Source: Candidatus Zhuqueibacterota bacterium (GTDB lineage Bacteria; Zhuqueibacterota; Zhuqueibacteria; Oceanimicrobiales; Oceanimicrobiaceae). Taken from it: 64,000 nt of DNA. The first letter of the stretch is position 1; each line of letters opens with the position of its first letter. The notes beneath the pieces were generated by a model. It was given only the letters and a program-made list of their open reading frames with translations, did not search any database and was not told where the DNA came from. The stretch spans positions 62,001 to 126,000 of the forward strand of contig JAJDAF010000039.1 of the NCBI GenBank assembly GCA_029261995.1, read 5' to 3'. The translations under genes were made by a program, and so were the position numbers. Of the stretch, positions 36,651 through 44,386 are shown in pieces.

Positions 36651-36676
36651 CGGATATTCCCCGAGGGGGGAATCCG
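36651..36676 (+). promoter_or_regulatory. Structured region upstream of the 36757 barrel gene
   Basis: CGGAT-AT-TCCCC pairs with GGGGAATCCG (10 pairs, 2-base bulge, GAGG loop). Its right arm (TCCGC, 36673-36677) could instead pair with GCGGGA (36681-36686), so two hairpins exclude each other. It lies between divergent genes, 81 bases before the + strand ATG. No known riboswitch is recognised. Confidence 0.35.
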
Positions 36677-36756
36677 CTTCGCGGGAAGGAAACCGGGATA
36701 AATGTTGTTGATTGAGTCTAAACCCCATTGACAAAACACTTAGCACAAGGGAATTC

Positions 36757-37623
36757 ATGAAAACGACGCTGTTGATTGTCCTAAACCTGATCGCACTGCA
36801 GATTCAAGCCGCACACGCTGGCGCCTGGACACAGAAGAAAGGCGGGCTCTTCATCAAACTAGGCATGCTCCGCTTTGAATCAACCTCACAATATCTGCTG
36901 AGTGGCGACCGCGAAAAGCTGTCCAACCTGGGTCGGGTTGTCGATGTCAGCGTGTACAGCTATCTGGAGTACGGGTTGTCGGACAACATGACTGTCCTAG
37001 CAAGCCTGCCGGTAAAAAGAATCACCTTTGATTGCGCGGTGGAAGATTGCCGGAAATCAAGCTCCGGAGTTGCCGACCTGCAATTCGGCTTGCGCTATCG
37101 ACTTGCGGCTCAACCGTGGGTCGTTTCCATTGAAAGCACCCTTAAACTGGCGACCGGCTACGAAACCAGCCTGGGTGACGAGTTGGAGTCGGCGCCGCCT
37201 CTCGGTGACGGACAAACGGATTATGACCTGCGCATCCTGGCCGGCAAGTCGCTCTTCAATCATTCTGGCTATCTCAACCTGGAGGCAGGTTATCGTGCCC
37301 GCTCCAAGGCGCCGGTCGATGAAATTCCTTTCTCCGTTGAACTCGGAGTGAACCTGACAAAGGAATACCTGCTCATAGGAAAAATTCATGGCGTCAGGAG
37401 CATATCTGAGGATCAAGCGCAGAGGAATTTCAGGATTGTCGATGGCAGAATCGTGAACTTTGTGGGTACCGGTGCTGTCGAAGATTTCATGAAAGCCCAA
37501 CTGCAATTCATTTACAGGCTTTCCCCGAATGTCAACCTGGCATTCGAATTTGACCAGGTGCTAACCGGCCGCAATACGTCCCATGCCACGACTTTTGGCG
37601 GCAGCATCATACTCTCAAAATAA
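36757..37623 (+). CDS. Outer-membrane beta-barrel protein (phenol MetA/transporter-like)
   Basis: The 288-residue product has a signal peptide ending AHAGAWTQKKG and then alternating amphipathic strands with SYLEYGLSDNMTVLASLPV and LNLEAGYRARSKAP, resembling the MetA-type outer-membrane channel family (PF13557). AAGG lies 6 bases before the ATG at 36757; an upstream in-frame start at 36712 lacks support. It is a paralogue of the next gene, which converges on it with only 5 bases between the stop codons: both mature proteins begin AGAWT and share the NLEAG motif late in the barrel. Confidence 0.82.
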   Translation: MKTTLLIVLNLIALQIQAAHAGAWTQKKGGLFIKLGMLRFESTSQYLLSGDREKLSNLGRVVDVSVYSYLEYGLSDNMTVLASLPVKRITFDCAVEDCRKSSSGVADLQFGLRYRLAAQPWVVSIESTLKLATGYETSLGDELESAPPLGDGQTDYDLRILAGKSLFNHSGYLNLEAGYRARSKAPVDEIPFSVELGVNLTKEYLLIGKIHGVRSISEDQAQRNFRIVDGRIVNFVGTGAVEDFMKAQLQFIYRLSPNVNLAFEFDQVLTGRNTSHATTFGGSIILSK

Positions 37624-37628
37624 GGGGC

Positions 37629-38552
37629 TTAGAAGGAAAACAGGTAGGCGACGCCGATACCAAATACTTCGCCAGCCGGAAAGTTCTTGCCCGACAGGCT
37701 CTTCGTAACTGATGCTTCTACTGACAGTGCGCGCTGCCAGCGCCACCAGAGTCCAACCTCCAGATTGACCGCCTCACGCTCGGAATCTGCTATTTCAAAC
37801 CCGCCGTCAGCTTGGAGTGCCTTAAACTTGCCGCCACTCAGGCCGGACAGCGCACCCTTGGCGCCAAACTTCTCAGGAAGGAATGTGTAGCCCGCTTCCG
37901 CAGACCAAAACAACTCGTCGCCGGGCTGAACATTTGCCTTGTCCAGGTCGGGCGCGAAGCGAGTCCTGTGGCCGGCCTCGAGGTTGACATAACCGCGGAT
38001 CGGCCAGAGGGATTTGCCAAACTGCAAGCTGACATCTAGATCCCATTGCCCATCACCTACGGGCACGATTTCGGCATCCCTGTTGAAGAAGCCGGTCGGG
38101 GCCTTTGCCTGCACTTCAACCGCAGTGACAAATGGCGCTTTGAAAACCAAATATTTTGCGCCAAAGCGAGTATCTCCAATCTCGCTTGTTCCGGGCCGAG
38201 TTGGATCGGGAATATCGGTAAACTGAATGTCGAAATAGGGAATTTGCAGGCCGAGTTGCAGGCGGTCAAGTATGCCGTAGTTCACGTCAAAAAAGAGTGC
38301 AGTCAGCCGGCTCTCGCCATCAAAAGGAAAGCTGACCCGCTGACCCGACCTGGTGCAGCTCTCCCCCAGAGGACACGGAGTATTGGCTGAGTAGTAGCGC
38401 TCGCTGGTATTCTGGTAAAGCAGGGTTGATTTGACCGATAACTGCCCTCGCTTCAGAGTCCAGGCGCCTGCGTAAGTTTCAGGCGGGCACCCGAACAGAA
38501 GTAGCGATACTGCTGGTAGAACAAAAAACAGAACGGATTGACAAGATTTCAT
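37629..38552 (-). CDS. Outer-membrane beta-barrel protein, paralogue of the 36757 product
   Basis: The 307-residue product has a signal peptide (hydrophobic to about residue 28) followed by AGAWTLKRGQLSVKSTLLYQ, then strands including FFDVNYGILDRLQLGLQIPYFDIQ, YVNLEAGHRTRF and a terminal aromatic, GVAYLFSF, as expected for a barrel C-terminus. It is the last gene of the minus-strand redox operon, 13 bases after the cupredoxin gene. Two Cys in an extracellular-type loop (PCPLGESCT) could form a disulfide. It may provide the outer-membrane element of that system; that is inferred from the operon alone. Confidence 0.83.
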   Translation of the reverse strand: MKSCQSVLFFVLPAVSLLLFGCPPETYAGAWTLKRGQLSVKSTLLYQNTSERYYSANTPCPLGESCTRSGQRVSFPFDGESRLTALFFDVNYGILDRLQLGLQIPYFDIQFTDIPDPTRPGTSEIGDTRFGAKYLVFKAPFVTAVEVQAKAPTGFFNRDAEIVPVGDGQWDLDVSLQFGKSLWPIRGYVNLEAGHRTRFAPDLDKANVQPGDELFWSAEAGYTFLPEKFGAKGALSGLSGGKFKALQADGGFEIADSEREAVNLEVGLWWRWQRALSVEASVTKSLSGKNFPAGEVFGIGVAYLFSF

Positions 38553-38565
38553 CAAGCAGGATGGA

Positions 38566-39330
38566 CTAGTTTGGCAGAATGTCGAACACTACCTCTGAGG
38601 ACTTCCCCGCCTCAACCGTCACTTCCCTTTCGAGCGTACCTAAGATTTCATGCCAAGCCTGCACTTTGTAGGACCCGGGTCGGAGCTTGGGAATAGAGAA
38701 CTCGCCCATTTCATTGGTGACAGCGTAATAGGGATTATCCATCACGACGATGTACGCGCTCATGTGGTCATGAACGTCACATTTGAAATGGTAGACGCCT
38801 GCCTTGTCCAGTTTCTGTGAAATCTTTTTCAAGAATTTGGGTTGAGCCTTATTAAATACCGTGTTCTTGGGCTCCGTACCATCAAAGTAAGCGTGGACGT
38901 TGTGCAACAGACCATCATTGTTCAAAATATTCAGGTCGCTACCAACCGGGACCGCCTGAACGTGTGGAGTATACTGACACTTGGTTTGATCGAGAGTAAC
39001 GGGGGCATCGGGTGCTTTGATCTTGCCGCGAGCGCCTTGTACCGTTACCACCACGTTTTTCAGGCCGTGGTTGATGTCAGATACTACGAACCTCTCGCCG
39101 TATTTAAACGCGCCGCAGGTTGCCTGGTCCTTGGTGACGGTGATCTTTTCACGCTCCGGATAGTCGTCAGGAAACTTCACAACGCCAACAATCGAGGCTG
39201 CATCAGCACGCCCTGCGGCCAGCTCGCTACCTGTGCCGCTGGGCTTGGAAGTCCCTGCGAACAGGAATATTGTGAGAGCGGCGAGAGACACGCCGAGCAT
39301 CGATTTGACTATTCTTATTTCAGACACCAT
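38566..39330 (-). CDS. Cupredoxin-like copper protein with carboxypeptidase-regulatory-like C-terminus
   Basis: This 254-residue exported protein has a signal anchor at about 10-25. The central domain (about 45-200) is a plastocyanin-like fold with a complete type 1 copper set: His 143 in NDGLLHNVHAYF and Cys 184, His 187, Met 190 in FKCDVHDHM. The C-terminal 50 residues form a regulatory-like beta sandwich (MGEFSIPKLRPGSYKVQAWHE). The arrangement is that of the methylamine-utilisation-type proteins, probably a periplasmic electron carrier. GAGG lies 6 bases before the ATG. It sits 15 bases after a triheme cytochrome gene and 13 before a barrel gene. Confidence 0.87.
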   Translation of the reverse strand: MVSEIRIVKSMLGVSLAALTIFLFAGTSKPSGTGSELAAGRADAASIVGVVKFPDDYPEREKITVTKDQATCGAFKYGERFVVSDINHGLKNVVVTVQGARGKIKAPDAPVTLDQTKCQYTPHVQAVPVGSDLNILNNDGLLHNVHAYFDGTEPKNTVFNKAQPKFLKKISQKLDKAGVYHFKCDVHDHMSAYIVVMDNPYYAVTNEMGEFSIPKLRPGSYKVQAWHEILGTLEREVTVEAGKSSEVVFDILPN

Positions 39331-39345
39331 TTTTCCTCATCATGT

Positions 39346-40359
39346 TTATTTGAACCGCCACTTGTTTTTCTTGGGCGCGAACGACTTCAAATAGGCATAC
39401 AAATCGCTCAGCTCCGACGCCTCCATGTGTTTGCCGTAGTCGGGGCAGAAAAAAGGCGGCGCGGTCTCTGCTGAGTTTAGTATTTCTGGGACTACCTTCT
39501 TCTGGAGACGCATCACAAACTGTTCTTCGGTGTAGTCGTTGCCCACTTTCTTCAGACCCGGCATCATTTCGTCGGGGGCCATATTCGGGTTCCGGACACC
39601 GCCGCCGCCACTTTCTCCGTGGCAGGACCAGCAGCCATAGCGCTTGAACACATGCTCACCGCGTTCCTTGTCAATGTTGCCCAGAAAGAAATTGGTCCGG
39701 AACTCCCACTCTTGCGACTCTTTGTTGTGTTGTCCCTGCTGAGTGTGTAGGAAAGCAGCAATGGCTTCAACCCCCTTGGCAGGAATGTGAAAGTTGGGCA
39801 TGAACGTGCCCGGCTTAAATGCCTGCGGATCCTTGAGCCAGGTTTGCTCCCAATCTTCTGTCTTGCGCGTACCAATCCAGGTGAGATCCGGACCGACGAA
39901 TCTGCCCTGCGAGCCCAACCTGTGGCAGCCAATACAGCCGTAGTCTTCAAACAATCTTTCGCCCTTCTCAACCAGAGGGATGTCGCTGCCCAGAATCTCG
40001 TCCGTGCGCAGAGGCTTCTTCATGGAAGTTAGATGCTTCACCGCCTCATCCAGATGGGCCGGTGGGAGATCAAAGTTGGGCATCTTGGTTCCTGGCTTGA
40101 CGAGCTGCGGATCGGCCAGCCATTCTCTCAGCCAGGCTTCGTCTCTCCGTGTTCCGATGTAGTTCAAGATTGGACCCACGGTGCCGCCCCGTTCGCCGAT
40201 GGTGTGGCAACTCGTGCATTGATAGGACTGCACGATTTCACTTTTTAGAAAGGCTTCCTGCGGCGTGCCCGTCCAGCTCTTCTCGTCGTCTCCGCTAGTA
40301 GCCCATTGCGCAGTCAAAAACACGCCAATGATAGTCAAAAAAATAGCAAGATATTTCAT
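39346..40359 (-). CDS. Triheme c-type cytochrome
   Basis: This 337-residue exported cytochrome has a signal peptide (MKYLAIFLTIIGVFLTAQ) and three class I-like heme sites: CTSCH, CIGCH and CWSCH. Distal Met ligands lie in KPGTKMPNF and KPGTFMPNF repeats. The first two domains are internal repeats with IGTRR/IGTRK-x-E-x-W-x-x-x-W-L-x-D-P-Q; the third is more distant. The ATG at 40359 gives a normal signal peptide; a start 27 codons earlier adds no sensible sequence. It is in the operon 40.4 kb to 37.6 kb with a monoheme cytochrome upstream and a cupredoxin downstream. Confidence 0.92.
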   Translation of the reverse strand: MKYLAIFLTIIGVFLTAQWATSGDDEKSWTGTPQEAFLKSEIVQSYQCTSCHTIGERGGTVGPILNYIGTRRDEAWLREWLADPQLVKPGTKMPNFDLPPAHLDEAVKHLTSMKKPLRTDEILGSDIPLVEKGERLFEDYGCIGCHRLGSQGRFVGPDLTWIGTRKTEDWEQTWLKDPQAFKPGTFMPNFHIPAKGVEAIAAFLHTQQGQHNKESQEWEFRTNFFLGNIDKERGEHVFKRYGCWSCHGESGGGGVRNPNMAPDEMMPGLKKVGNDYTEEQFVMRLQKKVVPEILNSAETAPPFFCPDYGKHMEASELSDLYAYLKSFAPKKNKWRFK

Positions 40360-40451
40360 CCCTGGAGTTTTTTTCCTGGTTAGTTCAATTTCATCCACCG
40401 AAACGGTACAGGCCGTGAGTATCACCAGCCTGCACCGCACTCAGGAAATTC

Positions 40452-41084
40452 TTACTTTTTGCCCATCATCATTTTCTTCATCATTTCAGGCATAGCGCCG
40501 ACCGAAACCTTGTCATCATTGCTAAGCGAAGCAACGTAAGAGGTCAAGGCGCGGGCCTCGACACTACCCTTATCGAGAGGCTGCGCTGCCATGAACATCA
40601 TGATGCAGTTGTTCTGCATGTCGGTCAGGTCAACAACCGCGTCATTCGGAACTTTGTATTTCGGGAAAGTTGCAGCCGCACCAACCAGCGTCGGGATTGG
40701 CAGTTTGTAGGGCTTGCCAGTGGCTTCACTAGCCATCGGGGTTTCCGCCTCACCACCGGTACTGCCGCCACCAGGATGACAGCTTGCGCATGCCTGACCA
40801 TTGGTGCTGAGTGCTTTGCCGTCATTGAACAGCTTCTCACCCATCTTGATGGCCTCATCCTGAGTTTCCTTCAGGTGCATAGGCAGCTTTTTCATCATGG
40901 CGTCCATGGAAGCCATATAGGTATCCATGTTTTTCATCGCCTTGTTCTTCATCATCATCTTTTGTTCCATGGTCAACGGCTTCGGCTTGTGGCCTTCCTG
41001 CGCCGTTAGACTGACAACCGAGAAAGATAAAGCGCTTACCAAAACCACCGCCAGGGTACTTTGGATTAGTCTCGCTACGCTCAT
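40452..41084 (-). CDS. Methionine-rich monoheme cytochrome c
   Basis: The 210-residue product has a signal peptide (about 1-28, ending SLTAQEG), a Met-rich region (about 35-68, with the run MEQKMMMKNKAMKNMDTYM) and one heme site, CASCH, followed by the Gly-rich PGGGSTGG. The C-terminus, MPEMMKKMMMGKK, is again Met-rich. Such Met clusters bind Cu(I) in other proteins, which is suggestive given the cupredoxin two genes downstream. A near-perfect ribosome binding site, TAAGGAGGT, lies 8 bases before the ATG at 41084. It appears to be the first gene of the redox operon. Confidence 0.88.
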   Translation of the reverse strand: MSVARLIQSTLAVVLVSALSFSVVSLTAQEGHKPKPLTMEQKMMMKNKAMKNMDTYMASMDAMMKKLPMHLKETQDEAIKMGEKLFNDGKALSTNGQACASCHPGGGSTGGEAETPMASEATGKPYKLPIPTLVGAAATFPKYKVPNDAVVDLTDMQNNCIMMFMAAQPLDKGSVEARALTSYVASLSNDDKVSVGAMPEMMKKMMMGKK

Positions 41085-41161
41085 TCTGGGTACCTCCTTA
41101 GAATGTGTTAGTTGTAACATTGGGTGATTAGGCCGCAGAAAACATCGTGCGGCTGAGAACA

Positions 41162-41175
41162 GCTATCCGGATAGC
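41162..41175. promoter_or_regulatory. Perfect 14-bp palindrome upstream of the cytochrome operon
   Basis: GCTATCCGGATAGC is a perfect palindrome, 78 bases before the ATG of the monoheme cytochrome and after the terminator of the sigma factor operon. A second inverted repeat (GCCGCA at 41132 and TGCGGC at 41148) lies between it and the gene. It could be an operator for a dimeric regulator; I do not recognise the regulator. Confidence 0.4.
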
Positions 41176-41232
41176 ATACAAAGGGAACAATGGAGACCTT
41201 CTGAAATATTCCCCAGCGGTCAAGAACACCAC

Positions 41233-41269
41233 AAAAAAGCCCCTGCAACTTATCAAATTGCAGGGGCTT
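41233..41269 (-). terminator. Intrinsic terminator of the sigma/anti-sigma operon
   Basis: On the minus strand a 12-bp perfect stem (AAGCCCCTGCAA with TTGCAGGGGCTT) encloses a 9-base loop and is followed by a T-run (TTTTTT at 41233-41238). It lies 32 bases after the anti-sigma stop. Confidence 0.88.
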
Positions 41270-41300
41270 ATGTTCAAAAAGAAATTCGGTCTTCGGGGTA

Positions 41301-41945
41301 TCACAGAAGCTTGTAATCGTTAACGCGAATGTACTGCGCATTCTGAAACAGAACGCCTTTGAAGGTCCCTCGCCGCTTCAGGAGTTCGCGCGAGTAACGC
41401 AATTCGCCACTGGCTTCTTTAGGCAGAATCGTCCAAACCGAACCATCCTCGGTTCGGACTCCCGGGTGTCGAATGACCTGGTGCTGTTCAACACCCGAGC
41501 CATCTCTGGAGAACACATCACAATCCAGGCAAATGATCTCGCCGGTTAATTGCGCCGTAAGAACCCGGTTGCCGTGAGCCCCTTGCGACGACTCAGACGC
41601 CCGATAAACCGGAAGCAAGGTTAGCAAAACCAACATGGCCACCGCAAACGAACTGGCGATCGGCCGGTATTCGAACAATGACTGCACGAGTTCCCAAAAC
41701 GAAGGTCTCGCGCCTTTCCTAAACAACTGACGCTCAACCCGAGTCCGCAACAACCCAGGCGCTTTGACTGTACCGACCTTTGTCTTCACCGCATCTTTGA
41801 GCTTGCTTTCGGCAAGAAGCAGGCTTCGAAACTCGGAATCGGACTCCAGCAATTCTTCGATCTCGGCGCGCTCTTGCTCATCCAACTCACCGTCAATGTA
41901 GCCGGTCAGCAATGTTTGATACTTTTCGTTATCAACTTTTTTCAT
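41301..41945 (-). CDS. Anti-sigma-factor-like membrane protein
   Basis: This 214-residue protein has an anti-sigma-like N-terminus (GYIDGELDEQERAEIEELLESDSEFRSLL, about 10-45), one membrane helix at about 95-115 and a C-terminal extracytoplasmic domain of about 95 residues. The HxxxCxxC zinc site of classical ZAS anti-sigma factors is absent. The outer domain contains LTGEIICLDCDVF, a CxxC pair that might sense redox state or metal. GGAGG lies 9 bases before the ATG at 41945. It follows the ECF sigma gene by 19 bases, the usual sigma/anti-sigma pairing. Confidence 0.82.
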   Translation of the reverse strand: MKKVDNEKYQTLLTGYIDGELDEQERAEIEELLESDSEFRSLLLAESKLKDAVKTKVGTVKAPGLLRTRVERQLFRKGARPSFWELVQSLFEYRPIASSFAVAMLVLLTLLPVYRASESSQGAHGNRVLTAQLTGEIICLDCDVFSRDGSGVEQHQVIRHPGVRTEDGSVWTILPKEASGELRYSRELLKRRGTFKGVLFQNAQYIRVNDYKLL

Positions 41946-41964
41946 AGAAATAAACCTCCACATG

Positions 41965-42564
41965 CTAGGACGCCCTGCTGATAAATCCGCCTTTCATAGC
42001 ATAATTTTTTAGATGCTTCTGCAGTTGTCGCCGTCCTCGGGACAGCCGCGACATCACGGTTCCGAGGGGGCAGCCAACAATCTGCGCTATTTCTTTATAA
42101 GAGAATCCTTCGATGTCTGCCAAAAGCACGACAAGCCTGAAATCATCTGGCAATTGTTCCAACGCGCTCCTGATATCATCGTCAAATAAACTCTCATATT
42201 CAATCTCTCTGAAGCCATCAATTACATCATTGTGAAAATCGTCGATATCTTCAAAAAAAACTTGCTGTACTTTTTCAATATCGACCTGCAAGGGCAATGT
42301 TTGCTTCTTGCGGTACTGATTAATGTAGGTGTTTGTGAGTATCTTGAAAATCCATGCTTTAAAATTTGTGTCCCGCTTGAACTTATCAAAAAAGCGAAAG
42401 GCCCTGACGTACACATCCTGAACAAGATCTTCTGCATCCAGCGCATTTCGAGTCATCCGCAACGCTGTGTTGTACAGCGCATCCATGTGGACAACCGCCA
42501 AGCTTTGAAACTCATCTCGCGCGGCTTCCAGCGGGTCGTTTTGCTTGATTGACTCATCATACAT
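41965..42564 (-). CDS. RNA polymerase ECF sigma factor (RpoE-like)
   Basis: The 199-residue protein has region 2 (HMDALYNTALRMTRNALDAEDLVQDVYVRAF, about 25-55, then FKAWIFKILTNTYINQYRK) and region 4 (ALEQLPDDFRLVVLLADIEGFSYKEIAQIVGCPLGTVMSRLSRGRRQL, about 130-178). No region 1 or 3 is present, as in ECF sigmas. The membrane protein encoded next probably holds it inactive. Its targets may include the adjacent cytochrome operon, but no shared promoter motif could be confirmed by eye. Confidence 0.93.
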   Translation of the reverse strand: MYDESIKQNDPLEAARDEFQSLAVVHMDALYNTALRMTRNALDAEDLVQDVYVRAFRFFDKFKRDTNFKAWIFKILTNTYINQYRKKQTLPLQVDIEKVQQVFFEDIDDFHNDVIDGFREIEYESLFDDDIRSALEQLPDDFRLVVLLADIEGFSYKEIAQIVGCPLGTVMSRLSRGRRQLQKHLKNYAMKGGFISRAS

Positions 42565-42662
42565 GTAATGGTAGCAGAAAACTTAAATTCAATCAAAACC
42601 AGTCAAGAAACTCATGTCGTTCAACCTACTGAACACTGAGGCGCTGTTCTTTTATTCCCGCG

Positions 42663-43199
42663 CTATCTTGATGATTCATCTCTCCACCGGACAATGCGCC
42701 ATTTTTCATCGGACGTGCTCTGCACAAAGGTAAAATTCGCATCTCCAGTGACAATGAAATTCACATCTGACCCGAACAAACTGAGATTAAACCTGACGCG
42801 TTGCTTGGCTATCCGGCTATCATCAACATCGGTTGTGTCAAACTGGACGTCCCAGTGTAGGTCAACAACATCAAAAGTTCTGAACAATCGACCGGTGGTC
42901 TTCAAATCCGTGTCACGCCCCCAATTGACCATTTGCAAATCTGCATCAGTGAATTCGAATACGAAGGCTTCGTCAAGGACATCGCTGTACAGGAGCGAAT
43001 CCTGGAAGGTATATGCCAACCTGAAATTCTGAAGTACAGCCTCAGGGGTTTGTTGATCTGTAATAACGTTGGTAAGGTCGATGCTTGTGTCAAGCGCAGG
43101 CGCAAAAGGGTTGACGCAACTCAAAGCCAACATGAGGGTCGCTACCCCAATCGCGGGGACATGTAACAGCGCATGTCGTGCAGATGGGCTAGGAATCAT
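42663..43199 (-). CDS. Small lipoprotein, NTF2-like
   Basis: The 178-residue product has a signal ending in a LALSC lipobox (Cys about 28) and a soluble region with alternating helix and strands: TPEAVLQNFRLAYTFQDSLLYSDVLDEAFVFEF, then strands ending in DEKWRIVRWRDESS. This order resembles NTF2/SnoaL-like cone folds (DUF4440 type). It lies between the TonB operon terminator and the sigma factor gene, in the same direction as both. Function unknown. Confidence 0.72.
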   Translation of the reverse strand: MIPSPSARHALLHVPAIGVATLMLALSCVNPFAPALDTSIDLTNVITDQQTPEAVLQNFRLAYTFQDSLLYSDVLDEAFVFEFTDADLQMVNWGRDTDLKTTGRLFRTFDVVDLHWDVQFDTTDVDDSRIAKQRVRFNLSLFGSDVNFIVTGDANFTFVQSTSDEKWRIVRWRDESSR

Positions 43200-43232
43200 C
43201 GGAAGATCGACTGGTGTGCTGGTGAAGAGGAC

Positions 43233-43262
43233 AAAAAAAGCGGCACCCAGATGGGCGCCGCT
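43233..43262 (-). terminator. Intrinsic terminator of the exbB-exbD-tonB operon
   Basis: On the minus strand AGCGGCGCCCA pairs with TGGGTGCCGCT (one mismatch in 11) and is followed by TTTTTTTG. It begins 20 bases after the tonB stop. Part of it overlaps the region upstream of the lipoprotein gene at 43199. Confidence 0.82.
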
Positions 43263-43282
43263 CGGTAATCAGCAAATAAAAT

Positions 43283-43921
43283 CTACTTGAGTCTGAATAT
43301 CACCGGAATCGCGACCCAAACTCTCACGGGCTTGTCACGTTGCAGGGCCGGTTTCCATTTCACACTCTTAATGGCTTTTACGGCAGCCTGGTCGCAGCCA
43401 CTGTGGCCCAGTGATTTGATAACTCTTGTATCCACGACCCTGCCCTTCTCGGAAACCAGGACCTGGACAATCACGCGGCCTTCGATTCCAGCCTTTCTTG
43501 CGATTTCAGGATATTTCAACGCCTTTTGTATCGACCTGAACCCACCCATTGGTGATGGCGGCTCATCGTAAGGTACGAAGATGTTCATGCCATCGTCATC
43601 TTCAGGCGGTGGCGGAGGCGGAGGAATATCCGACAAGTCCAACTCGGTCGCCTCGATTGTCAAATCCTCCGGAATGTCCTCGCTCTCAGACGGAATGGGA
43701 ATGGATGGCTTGGGGGGCGGCGGTGGTCGCTTGATCTGCTCGGTGGGTGGGATATCCGCCACCTCAATCTGAATTTCCTTGGTCGTACTCTCAACAGCGC
43801 TAAGATCTTGCAATCTCATAAGCTGAAAGAGCAGAATCAGGATGCCGAGCGAGCCAATGGCGCCCAATTCGAGTACCTTTTTGTACTTGAGCTTAAGGTT
43901 GGCTTCCGGGTTCTTCTTCAT
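43283..43921 (-). CDS. tonB: TonB family energy transducer
   Basis: The 212-residue protein has one N-terminal membrane helix (about 20-36), a Pro/Glu-rich periplasmic spacer with KRPPPPPKPSIPIP and DIPPPPPPPEDDDG, and a C-terminal TonB domain (about 130-212): ALKYPEIARKAGIEGRVIVQVLVSEKGRV and AAVKAIKSVKWKPALQRDKPVRVWVAIPV. The YPxxAR motif is intact. It passes proton-motive energy to outer-membrane receptors. It is last in an operon with two exbD genes and exbB, followed by a terminator. Confidence 0.95.
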   Translation of the reverse strand: MKKNPEANLKLKYKKVLELGAIGSLGILILLFQLMRLQDLSAVESTTKEIQIEVADIPPTEQIKRPPPPPKPSIPIPSESEDIPEDLTIEATELDLSDIPPPPPPPEDDDGMNIFVPYDEPPSPMGGFRSIQKALKYPEIARKAGIEGRVIVQVLVSEKGRVVDTRVIKSLGHSGCDQAAVKAIKSVKWKPALQRDKPVRVWVAIPVIFRLK

Positions 43922-43934
43922 GACAATACCTCAA

Positions 43935-44357
43935 TCAAAATACAGGTTTTGCTGAATAATTAACGTTCAACGCTCCGGGTGCATCGGATTCACGAAGTTG
44001 TTCTTGCACATCGTTGACAACACCCATTTCCGTGTTCTGGTCGATTTTCATGGAAACGAGCTTCAGGGGGTGCTGCGGATCCCTGGCTTTCGCAAGCATC
44101 ATACCGGACACTGAACTTACGGGGACTATTCTATCATCGACAGAAATCTGCCCACCCTTATTCACCCACATGTATGCTACATCTCTCTTGCCCTGCAATT
44201 TCTCGATTTTCCTGGCGTTCGGGAGCGTCACGGGAAGTCCAGAGAACTCCTTGAATACGGACGACACCATAAAGAAAATCAACAGCAGGAAAACGATGTC
44301 CGGCAAAGATGCCAACGGGATGCCCGGCTCAACTTTTTGTTTTCCTTCAAATTTCAA
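43935..44357 (-). CDS. exbD: ExbD/TolR-type proton-channel subunit
   Basis: The 140-residue protein has one membrane helix, IPLASLPDIVFLLLIFFMVSSVF, with the essential Asp (PDIVF) near residue 20, and a periplasmic domain. The start is TTG at 44357 with GGAGG 9 bases upstream. It is the second of two ExbD paralogues. Its periplasmic part (QISVDDRIVPV) differs from the first, so the two may form a mixed dimer. Confidence 0.92.
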   Translation of the reverse strand: MKFEGKQKVEPGIPLASLPDIVFLLLIFFMVSSVFKEFSGLPVTLPNARKIEKLQGKRDVAYMWVNKGGQISVDDRIVPVSSVSGMMLAKARDPQHPLKLVSMKIDQNTEMGVVNDVQEQLRESDAPGALNVNYSAKPVF

Positions 44358-44386
44358 TGTTTGATTCCTCCACTCAAGCGAATGGC

